DNA from: JAIQFL01 sp035295745
Lineage (GTDB): Bacteria; Acidobacteriota; Terriglobia; Bryobacterales; Bryobacteraceae
Direction: 5' to 3'
Length of the DNA: 55,900 nt
NCBI GenBank assembly: GCA_035295745.1
Contig: DATGIL010000016.1
Span: forward strand, 1-55,900
The notes below the pieces were generated by a model that was given only the letters and a program-made list of their open reading frames with translations, had not been told where the DNA came from and ran no database searches. Every line of letters starts with the position of its first letter. Position 1 is the stretch's first letter. Below are positions 40,821 through 48,777 of this stretch, one piece after another. The position numbers and the translations under genes are program-made.

Positions 40821-41937
40821 GGTGCGCCACCTCCGAAGCCCAAATTTCGGGAGAATATCGAGCAATAATTTCGCGTGACCGCTGTCCCATCTCGGCGATC
40901 CGGCGTTCGTTCAATCGGGCGACGCGTAGCATGGCTGCGGTCAGCGCGCCGCACTCGCGCGGATCGAAGACGAAGCCGTTGACCTCATCTTCCACCAGGT
41001 CTTCGACGCTGCCGCAGCGGCTCGACGCCAGCACCGGCAGGCCTGAAGCCATCGCCTCGTTGATCACCAGGCCCCAAGGCTCGCGCGTGCTGGGCAGCAC
41101 CAGGCATCGCGCGAACGCATAATACGGCGGCAATTCGCGCACGGACTTCATGCCTTCGAAATGGACACATTCGGACACGCCCAGTTCTTCTGCCATGCGG
41201 GCAAGCGTGTCGCGCAACGGGCCATCGCCGCACAGGACCAGGTGCGAGCGTCCACCCGCCCCGCGAAATTCGGCAAAACTGCGTACCAGTTGCTCGACGT
41301 TTTTTTCCGGTGAGAAGCGTCCCACAAAGAGGAAGTAATCCTCCGGCAATCCGAGAGCCGCGCGACTCTCCGAGGCGCGCATACGGTCGGCCTCCCCCGC
41401 GAAGAAGTGGTTGTCGACTACGTCGTAGCCACGGCGAATCGTTTCCGGCCGGACGCCCAGTTCACGTAGATAGCGGACGTGCGGTTTTCCTCCGGCGATC
41501 GCGGAATCAAACAGCAGCCGGACGATCCACCGCTTCGCAGACTCTTTCCACCAAACCCGGCTGTGGTCTTCCCGCGTCGTCTCCGACATCAGGACGCTGT
41601 GGCGCCGATGGAGCTTGGCCCACATAGCGGCCATCAACGCCGGAACCGTGTAGTAGCCAGGTACGAGCACCATCGCCGGATTGGCGGTCCGCAGTTTTCG
41701 CCAAAGCTCCACTCCCACGCGCCCCTGCCCCGCAGTGCGCCAGTCCGCCTGTGGCATCAGGGTCTCGATCGGCAGGCCTTGCCGCTCGTCGCTCCGGAAG
41801 CGGAGGCCCGCATGCTCCCCGCAGCCTCCTACCAGTTCGATGCCGAGCACTTTTCCTCGCAGCATCGAGTGGTCGGATAGCGCGCGCAATCGTGCGATGT
41901 GATAGGCGTACCAGTCTGTCCAGATGACGGCGATCAC
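40801..41937 (-). CDS. Family 4 glycosyltransferase
   Basis: A 378-residue GT-B enzyme starting with GTG at 41937, preceded by AGAGGT. Motifs: VLVPGYYTVPALMAAMWAK in the acceptor half, YFLFVGRFSPEKNVEQLV in the donor half, SECVHFEGMKSVRELPPYY, and PSTREPWGLVINEAMASG (EX7E). The EPWGLV variant is typical of a bacterial GT4 subgroup often found with methyltransferases and acetyltransferases in surface-polymer loci. Specificity is unknown. It lies 3 bp after the methyltransferase stop and overlaps the next glycosyltransferase gene. Confidence 0.87.
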   Translation of the reverse strand: MIAVIWTDWYAYHIARLRALSDHSMLRGKVLGIELVGGCGEHAGLRFRSDERQGLPIETLMPQADWRTAGQGRVGVELWRKLRTANPAMVLVPGYYTVPALMAAMWAKLHRRHSVLMSETTREDHSRVWWKESAKRWIVRLLFDSAIAGGKPHVRYLRELGVRPETIRRGYDVVDNHFFAGEADRMRASESRAALGLPEDYFLFVGRFSPEKNVEQLVRSFAEFRGAGGRSHLVLCGDGPLRDTLARMAEELGVSECVHFEGMKSVRELPPYYAFARCLVLPSTREPWGLVINEAMASGLPVLASSRCGSVEDLVEDEVNGFVFDPRECGALTAAMLRVARLNERRIAEMGQRSREIIARYSPEIWASEVAHLASQCI

Positions 41938-41940
41938 GGT

Positions 41941-42597
41941 CTACCTCTTGGTCATGGTCACGAAATAGTCACGGGCGATCGGCTCGATTTCGACCCGCAC
42001 GTCCTTCACGTTCGCAAAGAGCTTCTCCAGATCCTCGCGATGATAGAGATACAGCGGGCAGCGCCGGCGGTAACGCACCTGGCGTTGCCACGCGAGAATT
42101 CCGCCCGCTGCCGGGAAGGAGAAGAACGCCTTACGTCGCGTCAGCGAATTCACCCGGTCGATCAGCGCCGCGGGCTCACTGACGTAGTCCATGAAACCCA
42201 TCACCACCACGTAGTCGAACGGCGCTTCGGGACGGTACTGTGTGAAATCGCCGGCCAGAAACTCGCAGCAGTCCGATACTCCCGCCACTTTCGCCTGCTG
42301 TCGCGCCAGTTCGATCATGCCCTCGGCGAAATCGATGCCGGTCACCCGGGCGGCGCCGCGTCGCGCCAGCGCGATCCCGTAGTGTCCGGGGCCGCAGCCG
42401 ACATCCAGAACGGTTCGGGCCACTACCGGTGTAGCGCCTTCCAGCGTCTTGATGTACCGGAGTTGCATGCTCTTTCGCAGCGTGCGGTTGATCAGATTGT
42501 TGAAGACTCCATTGCGGCTGCTGTAGATCGCATTGAAATCCCCCGCATAGGAGTGAAAAAATTCCTGGGTTTGGGTTGCTGTACTAGTCTCAGACAT
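41941..42597 (-). CDS. Class I SAM-dependent methyltransferase of the EPS locus
   Basis: A 218-residue enzyme. The ATG at 42597 follows GGAG and overlaps the end of the deacetylase gene by 8 bp; a longer frame begins at 42621. Motif I VLDVGCGPGHYGIALA, motif II VTGIDFAEGMIELA, and the DYVVVMGFMDYVSEP region (motif IV) are typical of small-molecule O- or N-methyltransferases of the UbiE/Methyltransf_25 type. Its place inside the locus suggests methylation of a sugar in the repeat unit or of a nucleotide-sugar precursor. Confidence 0.87.
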   Translation of the reverse strand: MSETSTATQTQEFFHSYAGDFNAIYSSRNGVFNNLINRTLRKSMQLRYIKTLEGATPVVARTVLDVGCGPGHYGIALARRGAARVTGIDFAEGMIELARQQAKVAGVSDCCEFLAGDFTQYRPEAPFDYVVVMGFMDYVSEPAALIDRVNSLTRRKAFFSFPAAGGILAWQRQVRYRRRCPLYLYHREDLEKLFANVKDVRVEIEPIARDYFVTMTKR

Positions 42598-43510
42598 TTG
42601 ATTGCTCCAATGAGTCGCCATAGCGCTTGATATATTCCTGAAACGTAATCATGGGGAACTCCGAAAGGATCCCCGCTACTTTGGGTTCGGTAGTTCGCAA
42701 ATTCACGTATGACTTGAATCGCCGGTGCAGCGGCATGCGCAGTCGCGGATGATCGGGGTTGATCTCACGCGGATGCACATAATAGATCACCGGACGCGCC
42801 TCCGCACGGACCTTGTGGGCCATCCGCCGGATGAGCCACAGCGGGAACAGCCTCAGATATCCCCCGCCGAAGAAACAGAACGCGCGTGGATACGCATCCG
42901 CCACGCTGATGGGAAACTCAATCAACTCCCCCCAGTCGCCCACCAGGCGATACGGGGCGCGACGCGCCGTGCTGATGCCGCCGTGCTGCCGCGCCGCCGG
43001 AAACACCGACGAATCGTACTCGTATCCCGCTTCGAGCAGCGTCTCGAAGAACCACGGCGTGCGGTCGATCACCGAGAATCCCGCGGCGCGATACCCCCGC
43101 ACCGGGCATCCGGCGAGGTCTTCCAAAATGCAGCGGGCACTCACCGAATCCTCGCGAAAGCGCCGCGCCGTCATCTGAAACACCAGCCGATGCGCAAAGC
43201 CGTGCGACGCGATCTCGTGCCCACGCGCTACGGCCTCATGCACCAGACTCGGGAATCGCCGGGCCACCCATCCTAGAAAGAAACAGGTGGCGTGCACACC
43301 GCGCTCCGACATCAAATCCAGCAGCCGCATGAAGTCTCGTTCCACGCACGATGGCAACAGATCCCACAAGTGAATTGCCGGCGTTCCCGGGACCTGGAGG
43401 ATGTGATACCAGTCCTCCACATCGATGGAGAATATCGACTCGACCTCGCCCGGACGTGGGCGGGGAGTGGTATCCGGCGCCTTGGTCCGCGTGAGACTTA
43501 CTTGAGGCAT
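42590..43510 (-). CDS. XrtA/PEP-CTERM-locus-type polysaccharide deacetylase
   Basis: A 306-residue NodB-fold deacetylase of the group usually found beside exosortase genes. The ATG at 43510 follows GGAGG. SIDVEDWYHIL supplies the Asp-Asp pair, EIASHGFAHRLV the metal His residues, and GYRAAGFSVIDRTPWFFE, YEYDSSVFPA, FGGGYLRLFP and YVHPREINPDHPRL are hallmarks of that subgroup, including its C-terminal DUF3473-like part. It probably removes acetyl groups from N-acetylhexosamine units of the polymer or its lipid-linked precursor. No exosortase is present in the window. It overlaps the polymerase gene by 13 bp. Confidence 0.88.
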   Translation of the reverse strand: MPQVSLTRTKAPDTTPRPRPGEVESIFSIDVEDWYHILQVPGTPAIHLWDLLPSCVERDFMRLLDLMSERGVHATCFFLGWVARRFPSLVHEAVARGHEIASHGFAHRLVFQMTARRFREDSVSARCILEDLAGCPVRGYRAAGFSVIDRTPWFFETLLEAGYEYDSSVFPAARQHGGISTARRAPYRLVGDWGELIEFPISVADAYPRAFCFFGGGYLRLFPLWLIRRMAHKVRAEARPVIYYVHPREINPDHPRLRMPLHRRFKSYVNLRTTEPKVAGILSEFPMITFQEYIKRYGDSLEQSNV

Positions 43511-44865
43511 TCCACTACCTCCGGTTCGAAATACTCGGCCTCGGCAAACTCCTCCGGTGGCACCGGCCACAACTCCCATCTCGCACGGGACCCTCGGGCG
43601 AAGCCCCAGAACAGCCAGATGGGCACCGACAACTCGATCACCCGGAACAACACCGCCTCGATGGTCTGCATCACCAGGTAAATCGAGAGTGCCGAGATGA
43701 TCACGTACTGCGCCTTCCACACGCCGCCTTGGCTGCGCATCTTGTGCCAGACCGTGCCGTAGAATCGGCCGATCAGCCACATCACCGGCAGGCTCAGCCA
43801 CCGGAATTCGAGCCATAGGTCGGCGATAAGCCCGGGCGCCGAACCATCCGCGCCATTCCAGCCAAGCGCATCGGCGAAGCCTTCCCCGGTCCCCGCGTTG
43901 TGCTCCAACTCGGGAACTCCGAAGTCGGCATACTTGTTGGGCCACACCGCGCGCGGAATCGGCCGCACCATCAATTGCGCGGCGTAGCGGCGTCCCCAAA
44001 AGAATGTGCCGCGCTGCTCCGCGCTGAGCAGCGAGCCCGTGCCGTAGATGAATTCATTGCCCGTATCGGGCTTCTCCACCATGCCCGACACGTCGGTGGT
44101 GAAGCTGAAATCGGAGCCCAGGTAGATGCTCTGCCGGTTCACCACCAGCAGCAGGATGAAGTACCCGATTGCCACACCGCCCAGCACCATGGTGATAATG
44201 GCGGGCCGGCGGCAACGATACAGATACCAGCTCATGCCGACCAGTACGCTGATCATGAAAGTGGGACCGCGGCGCGCGGTGAAGAACGCCTGCACCATCC
44301 ACGGCAACAGGAAAGGAGCGATCAGCAAAAGATGAATCGGACGGAGCCCGCTGCGGATTCCGGCGTACAGGATCATCAGAAACGCCGGGAACATCAGCAG
44401 CGCGGCGTCGCGCACATAACCGCTATCGTCCCATCCACCCGAATACGGCTTGCCAAAAGCCTCGCTGAACCCTCCCACCTCGATGATCGAAAAGCTCCAG
44501 GCCGCCAGCCCCACAAGTCCAAGCAGAGTACCGCCCACCAGGAGCCTTCGATTGAGGCTCGCCGAAAGCGGCGGCTCCGGCAGACTCGGCAACACCCGCG
44601 TGCCGCAGCTCAGGCACCCCATCACCAGCGCCAGAATGCCGAGCACGTTCATGGTCTGCACAAACGAGAGCTGATCGGGGTGAAAGAAACCCTCCAATCC
44701 GTGCGTGGTATTGAGCTTGAGTGGCATCCAGCCGTATATGAATCCCAGCATCGGGCCGAGGAACATCAGGGGATGGAACACATCGCGAGTGCCGTCGTAT
44801 GCGCATATCATGGCCGCGATAACGATGGCAATGGCGGCCCACACCAGATATTCAAACGGCAGCAT
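43498..44865 (-). CDS. Wzy-like oligosaccharide repeat-unit polymerase
   Basis: A 455-residue protein with about 11-12 membrane segments. The start at the ATG at 44865 (MLPFEYLVWAAIAIVIAA) puts the first TM at the N-terminus; the upstream extension is soluble and overlaps the next gene. A long periplasmic loop near residues 260-360 contains IYGTGSLLSAEQRGTFFWG, RPIPRAVWPNKY and NAGTGEGFADALGWNG. This fits O-antigen polymerases of the Wzy/EpsG-like class, which join lipid-linked units in the periplasm. Sequence conservation in this class is low; assignment rests on topology, loop and context. Confidence 0.8.
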   Translation of the reverse strand: MLPFEYLVWAAIAIVIAAMICAYDGTRDVFHPLMFLGPMLGFIYGWMPLKLNTTHGLEGFFHPDQLSFVQTMNVLGILALVMGCLSCGTRVLPSLPEPPLSASLNRRLLVGGTLLGLVGLAAWSFSIIEVGGFSEAFGKPYSGGWDDSGYVRDAALLMFPAFLMILYAGIRSGLRPIHLLLIAPFLLPWMVQAFFTARRGPTFMISVLVGMSWYLYRCRRPAIITMVLGGVAIGYFILLLVVNRQSIYLGSDFSFTTDVSGMVEKPDTGNEFIYGTGSLLSAEQRGTFFWGRRYAAQLMVRPIPRAVWPNKYADFGVPELEHNAGTGEGFADALGWNGADGSAPGLIADLWLEFRWLSLPVMWLIGRFYGTVWHKMRSQGGVWKAQYVIISALSIYLVMQTIEAVLFRVIELSVPIWLFWGFARGSRARWELWPVPPEEFAEAEYFEPEVVECLK

Positions 44866-46084
44866 ATTGAACCACCGACGCGATTCCGCCGCGGAATCGC
44901 TCCCAAGTGAATTCGCGAGCACGTTCCCGAGCTGCGGTTCCCATTGCCCTAAGGCGCGCTCGATGTACGAGTGCCCACTCAATTGCCTCGGCAATCGCAG
45001 ATGCGCTTTCCGGCTCGATTACAAAGCCCTCGTCGCCATTCCGAATCAGGTCCGGAGCGGCGGTCCTGGTAGTTGCCGCCACCGGCAGTCCCGCCGCCAT
45101 GGCCTCCAAAAGGACATGCCCGAATCCCTCGGCCAACGACGGAAAAACGAACAAGTCAGACGAAGCGTAGGCTTCGGAAAGCTCCACCGCGCTGGCGGAC
45201 GGGCACACCTTCACCACGTCCTCAAAGCCGCGAAACAGCATCAAGTCATCCACCGCCCAACCGCACACCGTCACTTCCACCTGACGTGTATCCAACAGAC
45301 GCAGCGCTTCGAGCAAATAGCGGATGCCTTTACGCTGGGTGATGCTGCCCACGAAGAGCAGTTTCAGGCGCCCCTGCGCGCGCGCGCCCGTTTTCTGAAA
45401 CCGCTCCGGCCGAACGCCGTACGGCACAATGTGTACACGGCCCGCGTCGATCCCGTGCTCCACCAGCGTGTCCCTGGTGAAGCTGGAGGCTGCGATCCAG
45501 TGGTCGGCCATATGCGGCTCCGCGGCCAGCCGCGCGAAGTCCTGCTCGGGCAGCGCCAGTTCCCATTCGCGCTGCAGTGTGGGCGCGCACTCGGGATGTC
45601 TCTCGAGTTCCGCGCTGAGAATGCGGCGCACGCTCAACGGATGCGGGTGAAGTTGGAACAGAATCTTCGGCACGTTTTCGCCGCACTCGGAAAACGCGCT
45701 AAACCCGTAGTAGCTGTAGGCCAGCAGGGCAGCGCCCCTCTTCCGCGCGAGCTTGCCGGCGCGCCGCCCCAGCACATCATCCGACCAGCGCAGTGCCGCC
45801 CGCTGCCAACCGAACGGAGTGCTCTTCATCCGTGTCGCCGCTACCGACGACACTCCGCTCGCCAGGCAACTCCGCGTCTGCCGCCCGGGCAGCGCTCTTT
45901 CATTCCGTGCGTGCAACAGCCGCGTCGCTCGCGACGGGAGCATCCGCTCCACCGCCGCCGCCCAGGGGCGATCGGCAGGCCAGTACAGGTCGGTCACCAG
46001 CGCCTCCAGCATGCCCGCTTCTTCGAGCGCACACGCCGTCTGGTAGAGATCGCGAGCACCGCGATGTGCCACCACTACGCGCAT
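44852..46084 (-). CDS. Family 4 glycosyltransferase
   Basis: A 410-residue GT-B enzyme. The ATG at 46084 overlaps the TGA of the preceding gene. The N-terminus MRVVVAHRGARDLYQTACAL leads to ILFQLHPHPLSVRRIL, HWIAASSFTRDTLVEHGI, IVPYGVRPERF, LKLLFVGSITQRKGIRYLLEAL and PSLAEGFGHVLLEAMAAG (EX7E). Length and motifs are complete. The SITQRKGI strand-turn is typical of hexosyl- or fucosyltransferases of EPS loci, but the donor is not predictable. It overlaps the polymerase gene by 14 bp. Confidence 0.87.
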   Translation of the reverse strand: MRVVVAHRGARDLYQTACALEEAGMLEALVTDLYWPADRPWAAAVERMLPSRATRLLHARNERALPGRQTRSCLASGVSSVAATRMKSTPFGWQRAALRWSDDVLGRRAGKLARKRGAALLAYSYYGFSAFSECGENVPKILFQLHPHPLSVRRILSAELERHPECAPTLQREWELALPEQDFARLAAEPHMADHWIAASSFTRDTLVEHGIDAGRVHIVPYGVRPERFQKTGARAQGRLKLLFVGSITQRKGIRYLLEALRLLDTRQVEVTVCGWAVDDLMLFRGFEDVVKVCPSASAVELSEAYASSDLFVFPSLAEGFGHVLLEAMAAGLPVAATTRTAAPDLIRNGDEGFVIEPESASAIAEAIEWALVHRARLRAMGTAARERAREFTWERFRGGIASVVQYAAV

Positions 46085-47217
46085 CAGACCAATGCCTCCA
46101 GCAGAGTCCGCATTTTCCTTGCTGAGTTTGCCCAGGTATACTGCCGAGCGCGATCCGGCCCCTTCACGCGCCACTGGTCGGCCACCGCGCTCGACGTCAC
46201 AAATGAGCGGATCGCGTCAATATGCGCGCCGGTATCGTCCGTCGGCAGTAATAGCGCGCAGTCGCCGGCTACCTCCGGAATTGACGTACAGTTCGACGAG
46301 ATTACCGGCGCACCACACGCCATCGCTTCCAGGATCGGCAGTCCGAAGCCTTCATAGCGCGACGGGAACCACACCACCGCCGCCGAATGATAGAGTGCGC
46401 ACATCACGTCATCGGTGACATGGCCCGGGATGACGATGGAGTCACCGTGCGCCTTGGCGCGCTCGAGATAAGACGGGTCGCTGGCGTTGCTCGTCACGAT
46501 CAGCTTTAATCCCGGAAGCAACTCACGTATGGTCTTCCATGCCGACAGCACCAGGTCGCCATTTTTACGATGGTCGAGACCGCAGGGCAGCAGGACAAAC
46601 TGACGAGGCTCCAGCCCCAGCACCCGTACTGAGTCCAACGCTTCCTGGCTGGGAGGTTCGAAGAATCGCTGGGGTGTTCCGTGTGGAACCACGCGCAGCC
46701 GGTCGCGCATCCCAGGCCAGAAATGGGCCAGCCGCTCCGCTGAAAATGTCGAGGCGGTGTGAAGGAGGTCGGCCTTGCGCTCCAGCACGCGATAGAGACA
46801 ATTCCACTTCATCCGTTGCTTGAGAATCGATAGCCCCCGGCGATGTGCCTGCGGTTCCAGATGCGCGGCGTCGTTGAGAGTCACTACCAGGCGGCTGCGC
46901 TTCACGGGAACGTACGACTCTGAGGTGCACAGCGTGACCTGCACATCGGGCCACCACGCCTCGGCCGTGGGACGCGCCAGAAACAGCCAACGCGCCTGCT
47001 GCGATGAAGTGTCGCGCGGAAAGAGATAATGCTTCAGCCCCGTCCACGAGGGGCCAGCTTCAGGAGCGATCCGCTGATAATCTCCCGAGTCGCCCAGTAC
47101 CCGGACATCGGTGCCACCGCAAGCCGCCAGGTTCTCTGTCAGGCATCGCGCCGCGCGTCCGGCGCCAGTCGACTTCACAATTCGGCGCAGATGTACGTAA
47201 GCGAGTACGTTCAGCAT
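46084..47217 (-). CDS. Family 4 glycosyltransferase
   Basis: A 377-residue GT-B enzyme. GGAGG lies 6 bp before the ATG at 47217, fixing the start (MLNVLAYVHLRRIVKSTGAG). Motifs: GTPQRFFEPP, QFVLLPCGLDHRKNGDLVLS, VIPGHVTDDVMCALYHSA and PSRYEGFGLPILEAMACG (EX7E), then SNCTSIPEVAGDCALLLP. This is the common WbaZ/mannosyltransferase-B-like pattern. It overlaps the flippase gene by 7 bp and the following glycosyltransferase gene by 1 base. Confidence 0.88.
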   Translation of the reverse strand: MLNVLAYVHLRRIVKSTGAGRAARCLTENLAACGGTDVRVLGDSGDYQRIAPEAGPSWTGLKHYLFPRDTSSQQARWLFLARPTAEAWWPDVQVTLCTSESYVPVKRSRLVVTLNDAAHLEPQAHRRGLSILKQRMKWNCLYRVLERKADLLHTASTFSAERLAHFWPGMRDRLRVVPHGTPQRFFEPPSQEALDSVRVLGLEPRQFVLLPCGLDHRKNGDLVLSAWKTIRELLPGLKLIVTSNASDPSYLERAKAHGDSIVIPGHVTDDVMCALYHSAAVVWFPSRYEGFGLPILEAMACGAPVISSNCTSIPEVAGDCALLLPTDDTGAHIDAIRSFVTSSAVADQWRVKGPDRARQYTWANSARKMRTLLEALV

Positions 47218-48773
47218 GGTACCCTCCGGGCGCACAGCCCCCAGAACGCGGACCAAGCCATCTGGCGGCACTTCACCAGCGGCGGCAGGGATCCAACCGA
47301 GCGGCCGGCGCGAAATGTCGCGGCCAGCAGCACCAGTGTCAGTGCCGCGATGGCCGCACTCAGAGACAGCCGCAAGTCAGGGCGCGCAAACCGCACCCAC
47401 CCCAGCACCCCGAATAACAGCGAGCCAGCCATCATGGGCATGGAAATCGCAGTCATTCCGCGTGGCAGGGCCCGCCTCCGCCACAGGCATACCAGCACCA
47501 GGACGGCGCTGACCAGATGCATTGCGAGCATGATCGCGGTCGCCGAAACCGCCGCGCCGCGCGGAATGAACACAGGTCCCATCGCGATCACTGCCACCGC
47601 CCAGAGGCCGTTGATGATGCCAATCCACTTCAGGGAAAGAATCGTGAGTCGTGATGCAGCGGGCGCCGCCGCCATATGCACCAACGCCGTCGCAATCGCA
47701 ATCGCCGCCGCCGGCTCCGCGCCCGCGAACGCCCTCCCAAAGAGCAGTCCGACAGTCCATGGTAGTACCGCGATCGCCATCCCCGTGAGCGCCAGCGCGA
47801 GCATCGACGCAAGCAGTGTGGACGCGATCAGCACACGCTCGGGCCCGCCATATCCCGCTCCAGCTTCATCGGTCAACAAGGCGTAACACGCCTGCTGCAC
47901 CAGGCCAGGCGCCATCGCGAGAACGTTGCGCATCTGCGTCGCCGCGATGTAGAAGCTCATCTGCAACATGCTGTGGTCGGCGCGGCTAACCAGCGAAGCA
48001 GTCCACCACCCCGCCGCGTTCAGACCGACCACGCCTACCAATTGCCCCAATCCGAATAGCCACACCGCCGAAACGCGGACCCGCGATCCCGGCGAGCCGC
48101 CGGACAGCCGCACCGTCAACCCCAACGGGTGCGCGAAAACGACGCAAACCAATACCGCTGCGAGTGCCGCCGACGCTTGTCCGCCGATCATCGCCATCGG
48201 CCCCACAAACGTCGCGGCCGGGATGAAGAGCAGCATGCCGCCGCCCGCCACCAGTGAGAGCGTCAGCAGCGCCGCGTAGCGCCGTTGGCCAATCAGGAAC
48301 CCGCGCGTGCACTCCAGCAGAATAATGGCCGCCGAAGACACCGCCGCCAGGTGGAGCAGCGGAGTCAGTGCGGGCTTGCCGATGAGGCGTGAAGCAATCG
48401 GTCCCGCAGCCGCCCAAAGCAATGCAGCCGCCACCAGGGCCGATTGCGCACTCACCATGGCCAGGGTACGCTGCAATTGCGCGTACTCGGGCGTGCCGAA
48501 GGGATACATCCCTGAAAATCGATTCGCGGTGGTCCCGATTCCCGCTCCTGCGTATGCCGCCACGCTGTTCGCCGTAGTCAGCGCCAGCGAGTACGTACCG
48601 AACACGCCGGTGCCTCCGATCCGCGCCGCGAGCAGGTGTGCGATGAATCCCAGGCCTCGCTCGATCGAGACGGCAACGCCGATCGACGACGTTCCAGTGA
48701 ACAACGAGTTCGATAGCGAGGGTGCGCTCGGGGGCGCCTCTTCCCGTTCCGTGATTTGGGGTACCGTCGCCAT
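47211..48773 (-). CDS. Wzx-like oligosaccharide flippase
   Basis: A 520-residue polytopic protein with 12-14 predicted membrane segments. The ATG at 48773 lies 4 bp after the autokinase stop. The N-terminal GVAVSIERGLGFIAHLLAARIGGTGVFGTYSLA is broken here as family hallmarks: GLGFIAHLLAARIGG and GTYSLALTTANSV resemble the first TM pair of polysaccharide transporters of the MOP superfamily. It should flip the undecaprenyl-linked repeat unit to the periplasm for the Wzy-like polymerase. The order Wza, Wzc, Wzx, GTs, Wzy is a normal Wzx/Wzy layout. Confidence 0.83.
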   Translation of the reverse strand: MATVPQITEREEAPPSAPSLSNSLFTGTSSIGVAVSIERGLGFIAHLLAARIGGTGVFGTYSLALTTANSVAAYAGAGIGTTANRFSGMYPFGTPEYAQLQRTLAMVSAQSALVAAALLWAAAGPIASRLIGKPALTPLLHLAAVSSAAIILLECTRGFLIGQRRYAALLTLSLVAGGGMLLFIPAATFVGPMAMIGGQASAALAAVLVCVVFAHPLGLTVRLSGGSPGSRVRVSAVWLFGLGQLVGVVGLNAAGWWTASLVSRADHSMLQMSFYIAATQMRNVLAMAPGLVQQACYALLTDEAGAGYGGPERVLIASTLLASMLALALTGMAIAVLPWTVGLLFGRAFAGAEPAAAIAIATALVHMAAAPAASRLTILSLKWIGIINGLWAVAVIAMGPVFIPRGAAVSATAIMLAMHLVSAVLVLVCLWRRRALPRGMTAISMPMMAGSLLFGVLGWVRFARPDLRLSLSAAIAALTLVLLAATFRAGRSVGSLPPLVKCRQMAWSAFWGLCARRVPC

Positions 48774-48777
48774 AACA

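Noticed and set aside
43900..44910. 336-residue plus-strand frame opposite the polymerase gene
   Set aside because: Antisense shadow; Gln/His/Arg-rich, no motif, and all surrounding genes read leftward.
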